Positions 1 through 6,877 are shown, counted from the first letter of the stretch. The stretch is DNA of 10,489 bases from a bacterium (GCA_021798435.1 JAJZGN010000055.1:1-10489); one strand, 5' to 3'. Numbers and translations are program-made. Notes: generated by a model from the sequence alone, not told the origin.

Positions 1-916
1 TGGGCAGCACCTGACCGTCGGGGTCTTGAAGGATGTAGGAACGGGAGCCGTGGAGCACACCCGGAGTGCCCAGCCCCAGGCTGGCGCCGTGGGCGCCGGG
101 CTGGGGGCCGCGCCCTCCGGCCTCCACGCCCAGCAGCTGGACCTCGGAGTCGGCCAGGAACGCGGCGAAGATCCCGATCGCGTTGCTGCCCCCCCCGACG
201 CTGGCGACCACCACCTCCGGCAGCCGGCCCGTGAGCTCCAGCACCTGGGCGCGCGCCTCACTGCCGATCACAGACTGCAGCGTCCTTACCAGCCAGGGGT
301 AGGGATGGGGTCCCACCGCCGATCCGATCACGTAGTGGGTGTCGCGCACATTGGTGACCCAGTCCCGGATGGCCTCCGAGGTGGCGTCCTTGAGGGTGGC
401 CGCGGGGTCGCCGACCGGCTCGACCCGGGCCCCCAGCAGCTTCATCTTGGCGACGTTCACCGCCTGACGGCGCATGTCCTCGCGCCCCATGTAGACGATG
501 CAGTCCATGCCCAGGAGGGCGCAGGCCGTGGCGGTGGCCAGCCCGTGCTGACCGGCACCTGTCTCGGCCACGATGCGACCCTTCCCCATCCGCTGGGCCA
601 GGAGCAGCTGGCCGAGGGCATTGTTCAGCTTGTGGGCCCCGGTGTGGAGGAGGTCCTCGCGCTTCAGCCAGACCGGACGCCCGGCCCGCTCGGAGAGTCG
701 GCGGGCGTGGTGAAGCGGGGTGGGCCTGCCGGCGTATCCCGCCTCCAGCCGGTAGAACTCGGCGAGGAACTGGGGATCGTCGAGCGCCTCCACCGCCGCC
801 GCCTCCAGCTCTTGGAGGGCTGGCACCACTGTCTCCGGGACGAAGCTGCCCCCGAATTCACCGTACCGTCCCCTGGGGGGCGGGGCGGTCACGATGAGGC
901 GACCGGGGCCGTTCAC
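1..916 (-). CDS. trpB: tryptophan synthase beta subunit, 3' end outside window
   Basis: This gene encodes the PLP enzyme that condenses indole with L-serine to give tryptophan, working as an alpha2beta2 complex with TrpA in the cytoplasm. About 305 codons are visible; the family is about 400 residues, so roughly the last 95 lie beyond position 1. Directly visible are the N-terminal RYGEFGGSFVPE motif, the PLP lysine in GAHKLNN (K96 from this start), the ETGAGQHG loop carrying the catalytic glutamate, and the phosphate-binding VGGGSNAIG motif around residue 240. I chose the GTG at 916 because it overlaps the trpF stop as GTGA and has GGGGAGG just upstream. An alternative GTG at 892 would remove eight residues but has no clear ribosome site. 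TrpA is expected next but lies outside the window. An uninterrupted run of eight G falls in the GGGS codons. Family assignment is certain; the exact start is less so. Confidence 0.97.
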   Translation of the reverse strand, partial: MNGPGRLIVTAPPPRGRYGEFGGSFVPETVVPALQELEAAAVEALDDPQFLAEFYRLEAGYAGRPTPLHHARRLSERAGRPVWLKREDLLHTGAHKLNNALGQLLLAQRMGKGRIVAETGAGQHGLATATACALLGMDCIVYMGREDMRRQAVNVAKMKLLGARVEPVGDPAATLKDATSEAIRDWVTNVRDTHYVIGSAVGPHPYPWLVRTLQSVIGSEARAQVLELTGRLPEVVVASVGGGSNAIGIFAAFLADSEVQLLGVEAGGRGPQPGAHGASLGLGTPGVLHGSRSYILQDPDGQVLP

Positions 917-1536
917 GCCCCCTCCCCTGCCTTGCGGGCCTCGGCCACGAAGCGCGCCATCAGCTGGCGGTCCTTGCGTCCGGGGGAGGACTCCAGCGAC
1001 GTGCTGGCGTCCACCCCGTGGGGGCGGACCGCCTTCACCGCCTCAGCCACGTTGTCCGGGGAGAGGCCGCCGGCGATCCACACCGGACGGTGGCTGGCCA
1101 GGGCCGCCGCCACCGCCAGGTCCGCCGGGGCGCCCGTGCCGCCGGTGCCGTCCGATGCCAGGGAATCCACGAGGAGCGGAAGGTCGGGCCACCATTCTCC
1201 CGACCGGGAAAGCGCCAGGCGGTCGCCGGGTACGAAGGGCAGGATCGGCACCGGAAGCTGGGTGATCAGCTCCCGGGGGCAGCTGCGGAGGTGGACTTGC
1301 AGCGCCGTGAGGTGACAGCCGGCGGCCAGCTCGGCCAGCTCGGTCGGGCTCGCATCCACCAGCACCCCGAAGCGGTCTGCGGCCCCCCCCACATAGTCGG
1401 ATATCTCCCGCGCCCGCTGGAACGAGACCCTCCTCGGGCTGCCGGGATGAAGCACGATCCCAATGGCGTCGGCGCCGGCGTCCAGCGCCGCCCGGGCATC
1501 CTCCCTGGTGGTGATCCCGCAGATCTTGACCCTCAA
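913..1536 (-). CDS. trpF: phosphoribosylanthranilate isomerase
   Basis: This enzyme converts N-(5-phosphoribosyl)anthranilate to CdRP, the third step of tryptophan synthesis from chorismate, in the cytoplasm. The 207-residue length matches the family's usual single (beta/alpha)8 barrel. Visible motifs are the N-terminal KICGIT with the catalytic cysteine (C6), GADAIGIVLHPGSPR, LLVDS with the catalytic aspartate (D124), the phosphate-binding WIAGGLSPDNV, and the C-terminal GVDASTSLESSPGRKD. The common VQLHG strand reads LQVHL here, a small departure. I chose a TTG start that overlaps the trpC stop as TTGA and has GGAGG six to seven bases upstream; it puts KICGIT at residue 4, as in the family. 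A longer frame runs back to 1635, but that would lie inside trpC. The gene sits between trpC and trpB and overlaps both by four bases, so the three are probably translationally coupled. A separate trpF suggests the organism does not rely on a PriA-type dual isomerase. Confidence 0.95.
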   Translation of the reverse strand: MRVKICGITTREDARAALDAGADAIGIVLHPGSPRRVSFQRAREISDYVGGAADRFGVLVDASPTELAELAAGCHLTALQVHLRSCPRELITQLPVPILPFVPGDRLALSRSGEWWPDLPLLVDSLASDGTGGTGAPADLAVAAALASHRPVWIAGGLSPDNVAEAVKAVRPHGVDASTSLESSPGRKDRQLMARFVAEARKAGEGA

Positions 1537-2342
1537 CCCGCCCCTCCCCCCACCGCCAGAAGCTCCCGAAGTTGCGCCGCCGGGTCCAGGGCTCGCATCA
1601 GGGCCTCGCCGACCAGGACCGCGTCGGCACCGCAAGCTTCCAGACGGACCAGGTCGGAATGGCTCGATATGCCGGACTCCGAGATGAGAATGGCTCCCGG
1701 CGGGGCGAGCGGGGCCAGCCGCTCGGTGGTCCGGAGGTCGACCGTGAGCCGGTCCAGGTCCCGGTTGTTGATCCCCACCAGATCCGCTCCCAGGCTGGCG
1801 ACCAGTCGCATCTCCCTCTCATCGTGGACCTCCACCAGGGCGTCCATGCCCAGATCGCGGGTGATCTGGAGGCAGCTCTGGAGCAGCTCCGGCTCCAGGG
1901 CTCGGACGATGAGAAGCACGGCGTCGGCGCCCGCGGCCCGGGCCTCCAGCACCTGCTCCGGCCCGATCAGGAAGTCCTTGCGCAGGACCGGGGCGGCGGA
2001 GGCAGACCGCACCGCACGAAGGTCGTCCAGGGAGCCACCGAATTGAGCGGGTTCGGTGAGGACGGAGATCGCTGCGGCCCCCGAGCGGACGAGAGCTTGG
2101 GCCAGCTCCACCGGGTCGAGCCCAACCCGCAGGGGGCCCGCGGAGGGTGAGCGTCGCTTCAGCTCGGCGACCACGGCCAGTCCGGGGCCGGCGAGAGCCC
2201 TCCGAAAACCACGCGGTTCCGGCGCCCCCGCTGCCAGTTGCTCGAGGCGACCTTGCCCCGGTGTCCGGCGCAGCTCTTCGAGGCGCTCCCGGGAGCTGGC
2301 GAGAAGAGGCCCCAGGACCCCGTAGCCGGTGCGAGCCTCCAT
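1533..2342 (-). CDS. trpC: indole-3-glycerol phosphate synthase
   Basis: This enzyme closes the indole ring, converting CdRP to indole-3-glycerol phosphate with loss of CO2 and water; the product goes to TrpA/TrpB. The protein has 269 residues, the usual size for a stand-alone synthase, and is not fused to TrpF. Residues expected for catalysis and substrate binding are present: E60 and K62 in VVAELKRRSPS, K122 in VLRKDF, E171 in LVEVH, N192 in GINNRDL and the SESGI phosphate loop near 221. The N-terminal 50 residues are less typical, as is common in this family. The ATG start shares one base with the stop of the upstream acylphosphatase gene (TGATG), and the stop overlaps trpF. Coupled translation with both neighbours is inferred. 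No attenuator or leader peptide is possible here because there is no upstream gap. Confidence 0.96.
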   Translation of the reverse strand: MEARTGYGVLGPLLASSRERLEELRRTPGQGRLEQLAAGAPEPRGFRRALAGPGLAVVAELKRRSPSAGPLRVGLDPVELAQALVRSGAAAISVLTEPAQFGGSLDDLRAVRSASAAPVLRKDFLIGPEQVLEARAAGADAVLLIVRALEPELLQSCLQITRDLGMDALVEVHDEREMRLVASLGADLVGINNRDLDRLTVDLRTTERLAPLAPPGAILISESGISSHSDLVRLEACGADAVLVGEALMRALDPAAQLRELLAVGGGAG

Positions 2343-2635
2343 CAGCCGGCGATCGAGAATGGCGGGAGCCCGGGCCCCACCGCCTCATCCTCGACCTGAA
2401 CCCCTTCCACCAGGGCGGCAGGGGGGCCCTCCCGGAGGAAGTCGATGTAATCGAGCACCGCCGGCAGCGGGCCCTGGGCAAGGGTCTCCAGCCGCCCATC
2501 GGGACGGTTGAGCACCCATCCGACCAGCCCCAACTCGTCAGCCCGGCGGGCAGCATAGGCTCGGAACCCCACCATCTGCACCCGACCGCTCACGAGGCAG
2601 CGCCGGCGGACCTCGGAAGGCGCGGGGGAACTCAT
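2342..2635 (-). CDS. acyP: acylphosphatase
   Basis: Acylphosphatases hydrolyse the carboxyl-phosphate bond of small acyl phosphates such as acetyl phosphate or 1,3-bisphosphoglycerate; the physiological substrate is usually unknown. The 97-residue protein has the small alpha/beta fold length plus a short N-terminal extension. It contains the signature VSGRVQMVGFRAY with the phosphate-binding arginine (R25), and GWVLNRPDGRLE with the catalytic asparagine (N43). In the signature the usual VQGV is VQMV, a conservative departure that leaves the anion loop glycine-arginine pair intact. The ATG start has a GGGAG only one base away, so initiation may be weak. The gene lies 30 bp after the adenosyltransferase gene and shares one base with trpC. 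Position inside a trp run does not by itself show a role in tryptophan synthesis. Family assignment is strong. Confidence 0.93.
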   Translation of the reverse strand: MSSPAPSEVRRRCLVSGRVQMVGFRAYAARRADELGLVGWVLNRPDGRLETLAQGPLPAVLDYIDFLREGPPAALVEGVQVEDEAVGPGLPPFSIAG

Positions 2636-2665
2636 GCTCCCAAGGTTAAGCGACGTGGAGACGCC

Positions 2666-3205
2666 TCACTTGAGGACGGTCCCTCCAGCCTCCTCCTGCC
2701 GCGCCAGCATGAAGAGCAGGTCCGACAGCCGATTCAGGTAGCGCAACACCTCCGGATTCCCCAGCAGCCCCTGGCGCTGCAGGGAAACCGTGCGGCGCTC
2801 GGCCCGCCGCACCAGGGAGCGGGCCAGGTCGATGGCCGCGGCCGCCGGCGAGCCTCCGGGGAGGACGAAGCCCGCGGGTATCCCGACCTCGCGCTCGAGG
2901 CGGTGCACCCATCCCTCCAGCCGCTCGGGGGCCTCCCGGGAGAGAACCGGGAAGTGCTTCTCCAGCCGGTCTCGGAGCTGCGGGTCGGTGGCCAGCTCCG
3001 CTCCCACCGTGAAGCACTCCCGCTCCAACTCCAGGAGCCCGTCGGCCACCTCGGGCCGGGAGCACATCGCCCGGGCCAGTCCCATGGCGGAGATGGCCTC
3101 GTCCAGGGCGCCGTAGGCCTCGGTGCGGGGGTCGTCCTTGGGCACCCGCCCGCCGTAGAGCAGGCTGGTCTCCCCCTGGTCCCCGCCCCCGGTGACGATG
3201 CTCAC
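2666..3205 (-). CDS. cob(I)alamin adenosyltransferase, PduO type
   Basis: PduO-type ATP:corrinoid adenosyltransferases move the 5'-deoxyadenosyl group of ATP to cob(I)alamin, making coenzyme B12, and often deliver it to methylmalonyl-CoA mutase. The 179-residue length fits the family's trimeric helical-bundle proteins. Visible family motifs are GGRVPKDDPRTEAYGALDE near residues 18-36, FVLPGGSPAAAAIDLAR at 113-129 with the phenylalanine expected at the corrinoid face, RRAER at 133-137, and LNRLSDLLFMLAR at 157-169. The N-terminal ATP loop is TGGGDQGETS where most members have T-[RK]-T-G-D-x-G-x-T, so a usual basic residue is replaced by glycine. I chose the GTG at 3205 because it overlaps the trxB stop as GTGA and places the ATP loop at residue 5; a frame extending to 3241 would overlap trxB further. 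No B12 riboswitch fits in the absent upstream gap. Confidence 0.92.
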   Translation of the reverse strand: MSIVTGGGDQGETSLLYGGRVPKDDPRTEAYGALDEAISAMGLARAMCSRPEVADGLLELERECFTVGAELATDPQLRDRLEKHFPVLSREAPERLEGWVHRLEREVGIPAGFVLPGGSPAAAAIDLARSLVRRAERRTVSLQRQGLLGNPEVLRYLNRLSDLLFMLARQEEAGGTVLK

Positions 3206-4167
3206 CCGGCGCCGACGGCCGCCATCTCGGGCTGGGCCCACTCCTCCTCGACGTACTTGGTGGCGGCGATGGCAGCGGTGGTGCCGTCGCCTACCGCGGT
3301 GGTGACCTGGCGGGTCAGCTGCGCCCGCACGTCCCCGGCGGCGAAGATCCCGGGGATTGAGGTGCGCATGTCAGCGTCGGTCAGGTAGTACCCCTGCGGG
3401 TCATGATCCACGTGCCCGGCCACCAGCTGGGTGTTGGGGATGAAGCCGACGAAGATGAACACCCCGCCGACCGGGAATTCGCTCCCCTCGCCGACCCTGA
3501 CATTGCGGAGCCCGAGGGAGGTGACGCGGATCTCATCACCCTCTATCTTTTCCACCACAGAGTTGAGCAGGAACTCGATCTTGGGGTTCTGCCGGGCCCG
3601 CTCTACCAGCAGCGGCTGGGCGCGGAACTCCTCCCGGCGGTGGATCACCGTGACCTTGGAGGCGTAGCGGGTGAGGAACGCCGCCTCCTCGATCGCCGCG
3701 TCCCCTCCCCCCACAACCGCGAGGTGCTCCCCGCGGAAGAACGCCCCGTCGCAGACCGCACAGTAGGAGACGCCGCGGCCGGCGTACTCCTGCTCCCCAG
3801 GGACCGCCAATTTGCGGGGCTGGCCCCCGGCGGTGACGATCACCGCCTTCGCGTAGTACGGCTCCTCGTCCTCAACCTCGATCCGCTGCCGCCCGTCGGG
3901 CAGCGGGACGATGGAGGACACCCGGGCCGAGACCAGTTCGGCCCCGAAGCTCAGGGCGTGCTCCGCCATCTTGCTCGCCAGCTCCGGTCCGGTGATCGAG
4001 GCGAAGCCCGGATAGTCCTCGATGGCCTCAGTGTTCAGCAGCTCCCCACCGGGCAACCCCGCCTCGAGCAGCAGAGTCCGCTTGAGCGCCCGGCCCGCGT
4101 ACAGGGCCGCCGTGAGCCCGGCCGGCCCACCTCCCACGACCGCGATGTCGTACTCCCGCTCCGTCAC
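3202..4167 (-). CDS. trxB: thioredoxin reductase (NADPH)
   Basis: This flavoenzyme passes electrons from NADPH through FAD and a redox-active disulfide to thioredoxin, supporting ribonucleotide reduction, sulfate-assimilation reductases and protein thiol repair in the cytoplasm. The protein has 321 residues, typical of the low-molecular-weight class. Motifs in order are FAD-binding GGGPAGLTAALYAGRA at 12-27, the redox pair C136 and C139 in CAVCDGAFF, NADPH-binding VVGGGDAAIEEA at 151-162 with HRREEFR at 176-182, and the second FAD motif GIFAAGDVRAQ near 273-283. The start is a GTG with GGAGG seven to eight bases upstream. No thioredoxin gene is visible beside it. It lies 66 bp after the sulfoquinovose synthase gene and overlaps the adenosyltransferase gene by four bases. 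The HRRxxFR motif favours NADPH; use of another donor is unlikely but not excluded by sequence alone. Confidence 0.96.
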   Translation of the reverse strand: MTEREYDIAVVGGGPAGLTAALYAGRALKRTLLLEAGLPGGELLNTEAIEDYPGFASITGPELASKMAEHALSFGAELVSARVSSIVPLPDGRQRIEVEDEEPYYAKAVIVTAGGQPRKLAVPGEQEYAGRGVSYCAVCDGAFFRGEHLAVVGGGDAAIEEAAFLTRYASKVTVIHRREEFRAQPLLVERARQNPKIEFLLNSVVEKIEGDEIRVTSLGLRNVRVGEGSEFPVGGVFIFVGFIPNTQLVAGHVDHDPQGYYLTDADMRTSIPGIFAAGDVRAQLTRQVTTAVGDGTTAAIAATKYVEEEWAQPEMAAVGAG

Positions 4168-4233
4168 GACGCGCCTCCAGATGGCCCCAACTCTCCCTCA
4201 GCTTACCCGCTCGGGCAGGCGCCGAAGCCGAGG

Positions 4234-5490
4234 TCAGCGGGCGAGCGCGCCCTCCAGGGGGTCGGAGCCCACGCCCTGCCGGGAGTAGCGGTCCCAGATC
4301 TCGTTACCGCCCCGCTTCCAGCTCACGCTGGGAGCCTCGAGCAACACCCGGTCGACTCGGTCCCGGAGGGACTCCACCCGGGCGATCACCGACTCCAGCA
4401 GGGTGTCGGCGAGGTACTGGGGCTGGAGGCCGAGGTCGAGAAGATGTTGGTGCTTGGCGTTGTAGTAGTGCTCCTCCGATTCCACCCTGGGGTTGGGCAG
4501 GTGGGAGATCTCGGTCTTGAGCCCGTGGCGTTCGCGCACCGTGGCCACCAGCGCCGCCAGCTCCCGCACACTGAACTGCTCGGTGAACTGGTTGAACACT
4601 CGGCATTCGCCCCGCTCGGCAGGGTTCTGCAGGGCCAGGGTGATGCAGGCCATGGTGTCCCGCAGGTCGAGGAAGCCCCGGGTCTGGCCACCCTTGCCGT
4701 ACACCGTGAGCGGCTCGCCCACCGCCGCCTGAGCGCAGAAGCGATTGAGGGCCGTCCCCCAGATGGAATCGAAGTCGAAGCGCGTGTTGAGTTCGGGGTG
4801 GAGGACGGTGTCCTCAGTGTCCACCCCGTACACCACCCCTTGGTTGAGGTCGGTGGCCCTCACCCCCCAGGCTCGGGTGGCGAAGTAGATGTTGTTGCTG
4901 TCGTGGACCTTGGAGAGGTGGTAGAAGCTGCCCGCCACCTTGGGGAAGGGGAGGCGGTCCCGGCGGCCGTTGTGCTCGATCTCCAGGTACCCCTCCTCGA
5001 TGTCGATGTTGGGGGTCCCGTACTCCCCCATGGTGCCCAGCTTGATGAGATGGCAGTCGGGGACCCGGTCGCGGATGGCGAAGAGGAGATTCAGAGTGCC
5101 CACCACATTGTTCGCCTGGGTGAGCACGGCGTGGGCCCGATCAACCATCGAGAAGGGCGCGCTGCGCTGCTCGGCGAGGTGGATAACGGCCTGGGGACGA
5201 AACTCGGCCATCAGGGCGTCGACGGTGCGGGGGTCGCGCATGTCGGCCCGCCGCCAGATGATCTCCCTCCCCGTCAGCTTCCGCCAGCGCGCCACCCGTT
5301 TCGCCATGGTGGCGATGGGCACCAGGCTGTAGGTCCCTCCCTCGCGGTCCCAGCGGCGGCGGGCGAGGTTGTCGACCGCGACCACCCGATGCCCCAGGCG
5401 GGAGAGGTGCATCGCCATCGGCCAGCCGATGTAGCCGTCCGCACCGAGCACCGCCACCGTGAGGCCCGAAGGTTCGGTGGGGCTGCTCAT
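4234..5490 (-). CDS. sqdB: UDP-sulfoquinovose synthase (SQD1/SqdB type)
   Basis: This NAD-dependent short-chain dehydrogenase-like enzyme joins sulfite to UDP-glucose to give UDP-sulfoquinovose, the head-group donor for sulfolipid (SQDG) or sulfosugar-containing glycans. The 418-residue protein strongly resembles plant SQD1 along its length. It shows the Rossmann loop LGADGYIGW at 15-23, HLAEQRSAPFSM at 104-115, LGTMGEYGTPNIDIEEGY at 151-168, SFYHLSKVHDSNN at 188-200, DLNQGVVYGV, VYGKGGQTRGFLDLRDT and NQFTEQFSV. The catalytic triad is T153, Y190 and K194, with the same 37- and 4-residue spacings as in SQD1. I chose the ATG at 5490, preceded by AAAGGAG ten bases upstream; a longer frame to 5562 adds 24 atypical residues and would cover the likely promoter. 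No SqdX/SQD2 glycosyltransferase lies next to it. An archaeal Agl3-like role in a surface glycan is an alternative product fate. Confidence 0.93.
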   Translation of the reverse strand: MSSPTEPSGLTVAVLGADGYIGWPMAMHLSRLGHRVVAVDNLARRRWDREGGTYSLVPIATMAKRVARWRKLTGREIIWRRADMRDPRTVDALMAEFRPQAVIHLAEQRSAPFSMVDRAHAVLTQANNVVGTLNLLFAIRDRVPDCHLIKLGTMGEYGTPNIDIEEGYLEIEHNGRRDRLPFPKVAGSFYHLSKVHDSNNIYFATRAWGVRATDLNQGVVYGVDTEDTVLHPELNTRFDFDSIWGTALNRFCAQAAVGEPLTVYGKGGQTRGFLDLRDTMACITLALQNPAERGECRVFNQFTEQFSVRELAALVATVRERHGLKTEISHLPNPRVESEEHYYNAKHQHLLDLGLQPQYLADTLLESVIARVESLRDRVDRVLLEAPSVSWKRGGNEIWDRYSRQGVGSDPLEGALAR

Positions 5491-5552
5491 TGGGCGAGGT
5501 CTCCTTTGCTGATGAGGGGCCCGGCCGGAGGCAGCGGTCCCCGTGAAGGCCG

Positions 5553-5582
5553 ATCGTGCCACATCCCCGAGCGGGGGGTCAA
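5553..5582 (-). promoter_or_regulatory. putative promoter of the sqdB-trxB-trp run
   Basis: On the minus strand a -35-like TTGACC (5582-5577) is followed after 18 bases by CACGAT (5558-5553). Transcription would begin near 5546, leaving a leader of about 55 nt with an AAAGGAG ribosome site. The spacer contains a short palindrome, CCCCG-AG-CGGGG read on the plus strand (5565-5576), that could serve as an operator. The -10 matches consensus at only about three of six positions, so this is a candidate rather than a firm call. Confidence 0.35.
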
Positions 5583-5795
5583 ACGGGCACTTGGCTCCCC
5601 CGGGCCGGACGCATCGGCGGCCGGCCCCGCCCGCGAGCCCGGGTCCCGCTCCCTGGCGTCCCGGCCGGGGCCGCGATGCAGGGCCGGGGCCGCCTCCGGT
5701 CGGAGGCTCGGAGCCAGGCGCCGACCACCGCCGGGCCAGGGCTCTCCGGTCAGCTTTAGGGAGGTGACACTCCGAGCCGGATGTGGAAGCCGAAA

Positions 5796-5814
5796 CTGCC
5801 CCTTAATTGGGCAG
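5796..5814 (-). terminator. inverted repeat, possible terminator of the protease gene
   Basis: A perfect 6-bp stem, CTGCCC pairing with GGGCAG, encloses a 7-base AT-rich loop and, on the minus strand, is followed by TTT. It lies about 100 nt past the stop codon of the protease gene. The T-run is too short for a classical rho-independent terminator, so a protein-binding palindrome is an equal alternative. Confidence 0.3.
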
Positions 5815-5912
5815 CTGATTCCGACTGGACAGGCCCGGCCGGCAACCTGCGGACCCTTGACCGCACCCGTGCCGGCGCATCCCCCAGGGGGGAGGAGAGC
5901 TGGGCGAGTCGC

Positions 5913-6851
5913 CTACGCCTGGGTCCACTGCCGGATCACCGGCAGGACCTCCTGGAGGGGGATGGCGAAGGCCCCCACCCCGAATTTGGCCGCCAGTGTC
6001 ATGATCCCCACGACCTGACCTTGGGCGGTGAGCACCGGCCCCCCACTGTTCCCCGGGAAGATGTGGGCGGGGATGCGGATCAGATCGACGTAATTGGTGA
6101 GCTGTCCGGGCTCGGCATCGCCGACCGTGGCCCTCTGGTTGAGGCCGTCCACCAGCGAGACGGTGACCGGGGGATGTCCGGTGGCTCCCTGGGAGGCCAG
6201 GACCACGACCGCCTGCCCCATCGACGCGGAAGCGGTGTCCAGGGGTAGCGGCGCCTCGGTGAGACCCTCGGCCTGGACCTCCGCCAGGTCGAGCTGGGGG
6301 TCCGAGTTCACCACGCGGGCTGGGTACTCGGCCCCGGACGAGGTGACCACATGGAAGCTCAGCCCCTGGCTGACCACGTGGTCGTTGGTGATGAAGTCGC
6401 CCCGGGCGTCCACCGGCCAGCCGGTTCCGAGCTCCTCGGAGGAGGCGCCCACCGCCACCACGGTGACTATCTCAGGGAGGTCCTGGCCCGCGATCTCCTG
6501 GAGGGCGGTCCCCGTGCCCGCCGGGGACGGCGTGGAGGTGGGGGCCAGGGCCAGGTTGCGGGCCACGTGGTGGCCGTCGGGAGACCGGTGTGCCAGCGAG
6601 AGTCCGGCAGCCGCGCCCGCGGCCACTCCGATGGCGATCACCGCCACCCCGGCCGCCACGCGAGTCCACCACCGAGGACCTCGCCGCGGGAGCGGATAGG
6701 CATCCCCGGGGCTCCACACCTCCGCGCCCCAGCCCTCACCCGCCTGGAAGGGGTCAGGCCCCGGCGGCTCCCACGGAAGCGGCTGCCTGGGCGCTGTCCA
6801 GCCATCCTCCGGTACACCGCTCGGGTCCGGGACGTGTGGTTCCGTCTTCAC
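5913..6851 (-). CDS. membrane-anchored trypsin-like serine protease, HtrA-related, no PDZ
   Basis: This looks like an envelope protease of the S1 (DegP/HtrA-like) family. Counting from the GTG at 6851 (312 residues), residues 1-60 form a proline- and glycine-rich, presumably cytoplasmic segment. Residues 63-87 are one hydrophobic membrane helix, followed by a Thr/Ser/Pro linker and the protease domain on the outside. The triad is H158 in TNDHVV, D188 in DPQLDLAEV and S269 in GNSGGPVL, so it is probably active. The protein ends shortly after the protease domain (IRQWTQA), so the PDZ domain of typical HtrA proteins is absent. The GTG has AGGAGG only one base upstream, an unusually tight spacing; the open frame continues upstream into the tRNA gene, which cannot be coding. 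It is the first protein gene after tRNA-Leu and stands alone between that and a 422-bp gap. Substrates are unknown. Confidence 0.88.
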   Translation of the reverse strand: MKTEPHVPDPSGVPEDGWTAPRQPLPWEPPGPDPFQAGEGWGAEVWSPGDAYPLPRRGPRWWTRVAAGVAVIAIGVAAGAAAGLSLAHRSPDGHHVARNLALAPTSTPSPAGTGTALQEIAGQDLPEIVTVVAVGASSEELGTGWPVDARGDFITNDHVVSQGLSFHVVTSSGAEYPARVVNSDPQLDLAEVQAEGLTEAPLPLDTASASMGQAVVVLASQGATGHPPVTVSLVDGLNQRATVGDAEPGQLTNYVDLIRIPAHIFPGNSGGPVLTAQGQVVGIMTLAAKFGVGAFAIPLQEVLPVIRQWTQA

Positions 6852-6877
6852 GCCTCCTGTTCGGCGGCCGACGGCAG

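Larger units (their letters stand above)
5491..5912. other. 422-bp non-coding region between protease gene and sqdB
   Basis: No convincing gene was found on either strand. Short open frames on the plus strand in this stretch have arginine/proline/glycine-rich translations typical of random GC-rich DNA. What can be seen: a probable sqdB promoter at 5553-5582, a perfect 7-bp inverted repeat at 5692-5707 (GCCTCCG, two bases, CGGAGGC) with no T-run, and an inverted repeat at 5796-5814 with an AT-rich loop that is the only AT-rich patch nearby. Length and position suit a terminator for the protease gene plus a regulated leader for sqdB, but an unannotated small RNA cannot be excluded. Confidence 0.6.

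Noticed and set aside
26..1315. Plus-strand open frame of 429 codons opposite trpB and trpF
   Set aside because: Same reason: it mirrors trpB/trpF codon structure and shows no protein-family signal.
3200..3300. Cobalamin riboswitch controlling the adenosyltransferase gene
   Set aside because: The gene start overlaps the trxB stop, so there is no untranslated leader in which a riboswitch could lie.
2147..3388. Plus-strand open frame of 413 codons opposite trpC, acylphosphatase and the adenosyltransferase
   Set aside because: Antisense shadow of three well-supported genes, without recognisable motifs.
5692..5707. GCCTCCG-GT-CGGAGGC inverted repeat as a rho-independent terminator
   Set aside because: The loop is too tight at two bases (or four with a 6-bp stem) and no T-run follows on either strand. 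It is kept only as a structural note.
3403..6018. Very long plus-strand open frame (871 codons) opposite trxB and sqdB
   Set aside because: It is antisense to two unmistakable genes, runs through the non-coding gap, and its translation is His/Arg/Gly/Pro-rich low-complexity sequence with no family motif. Long antisense frames are expected in GC-rich DNA with GC-biased third codon positions.
5781..6248. Plus-strand frame with an ATG at 5781 preceded by GGGAGGTGA
   Set aside because: The ribosome-site resemblance is about 14 bases away, most of the frame is antisense to the protease domain, and the translation is not protein-like.
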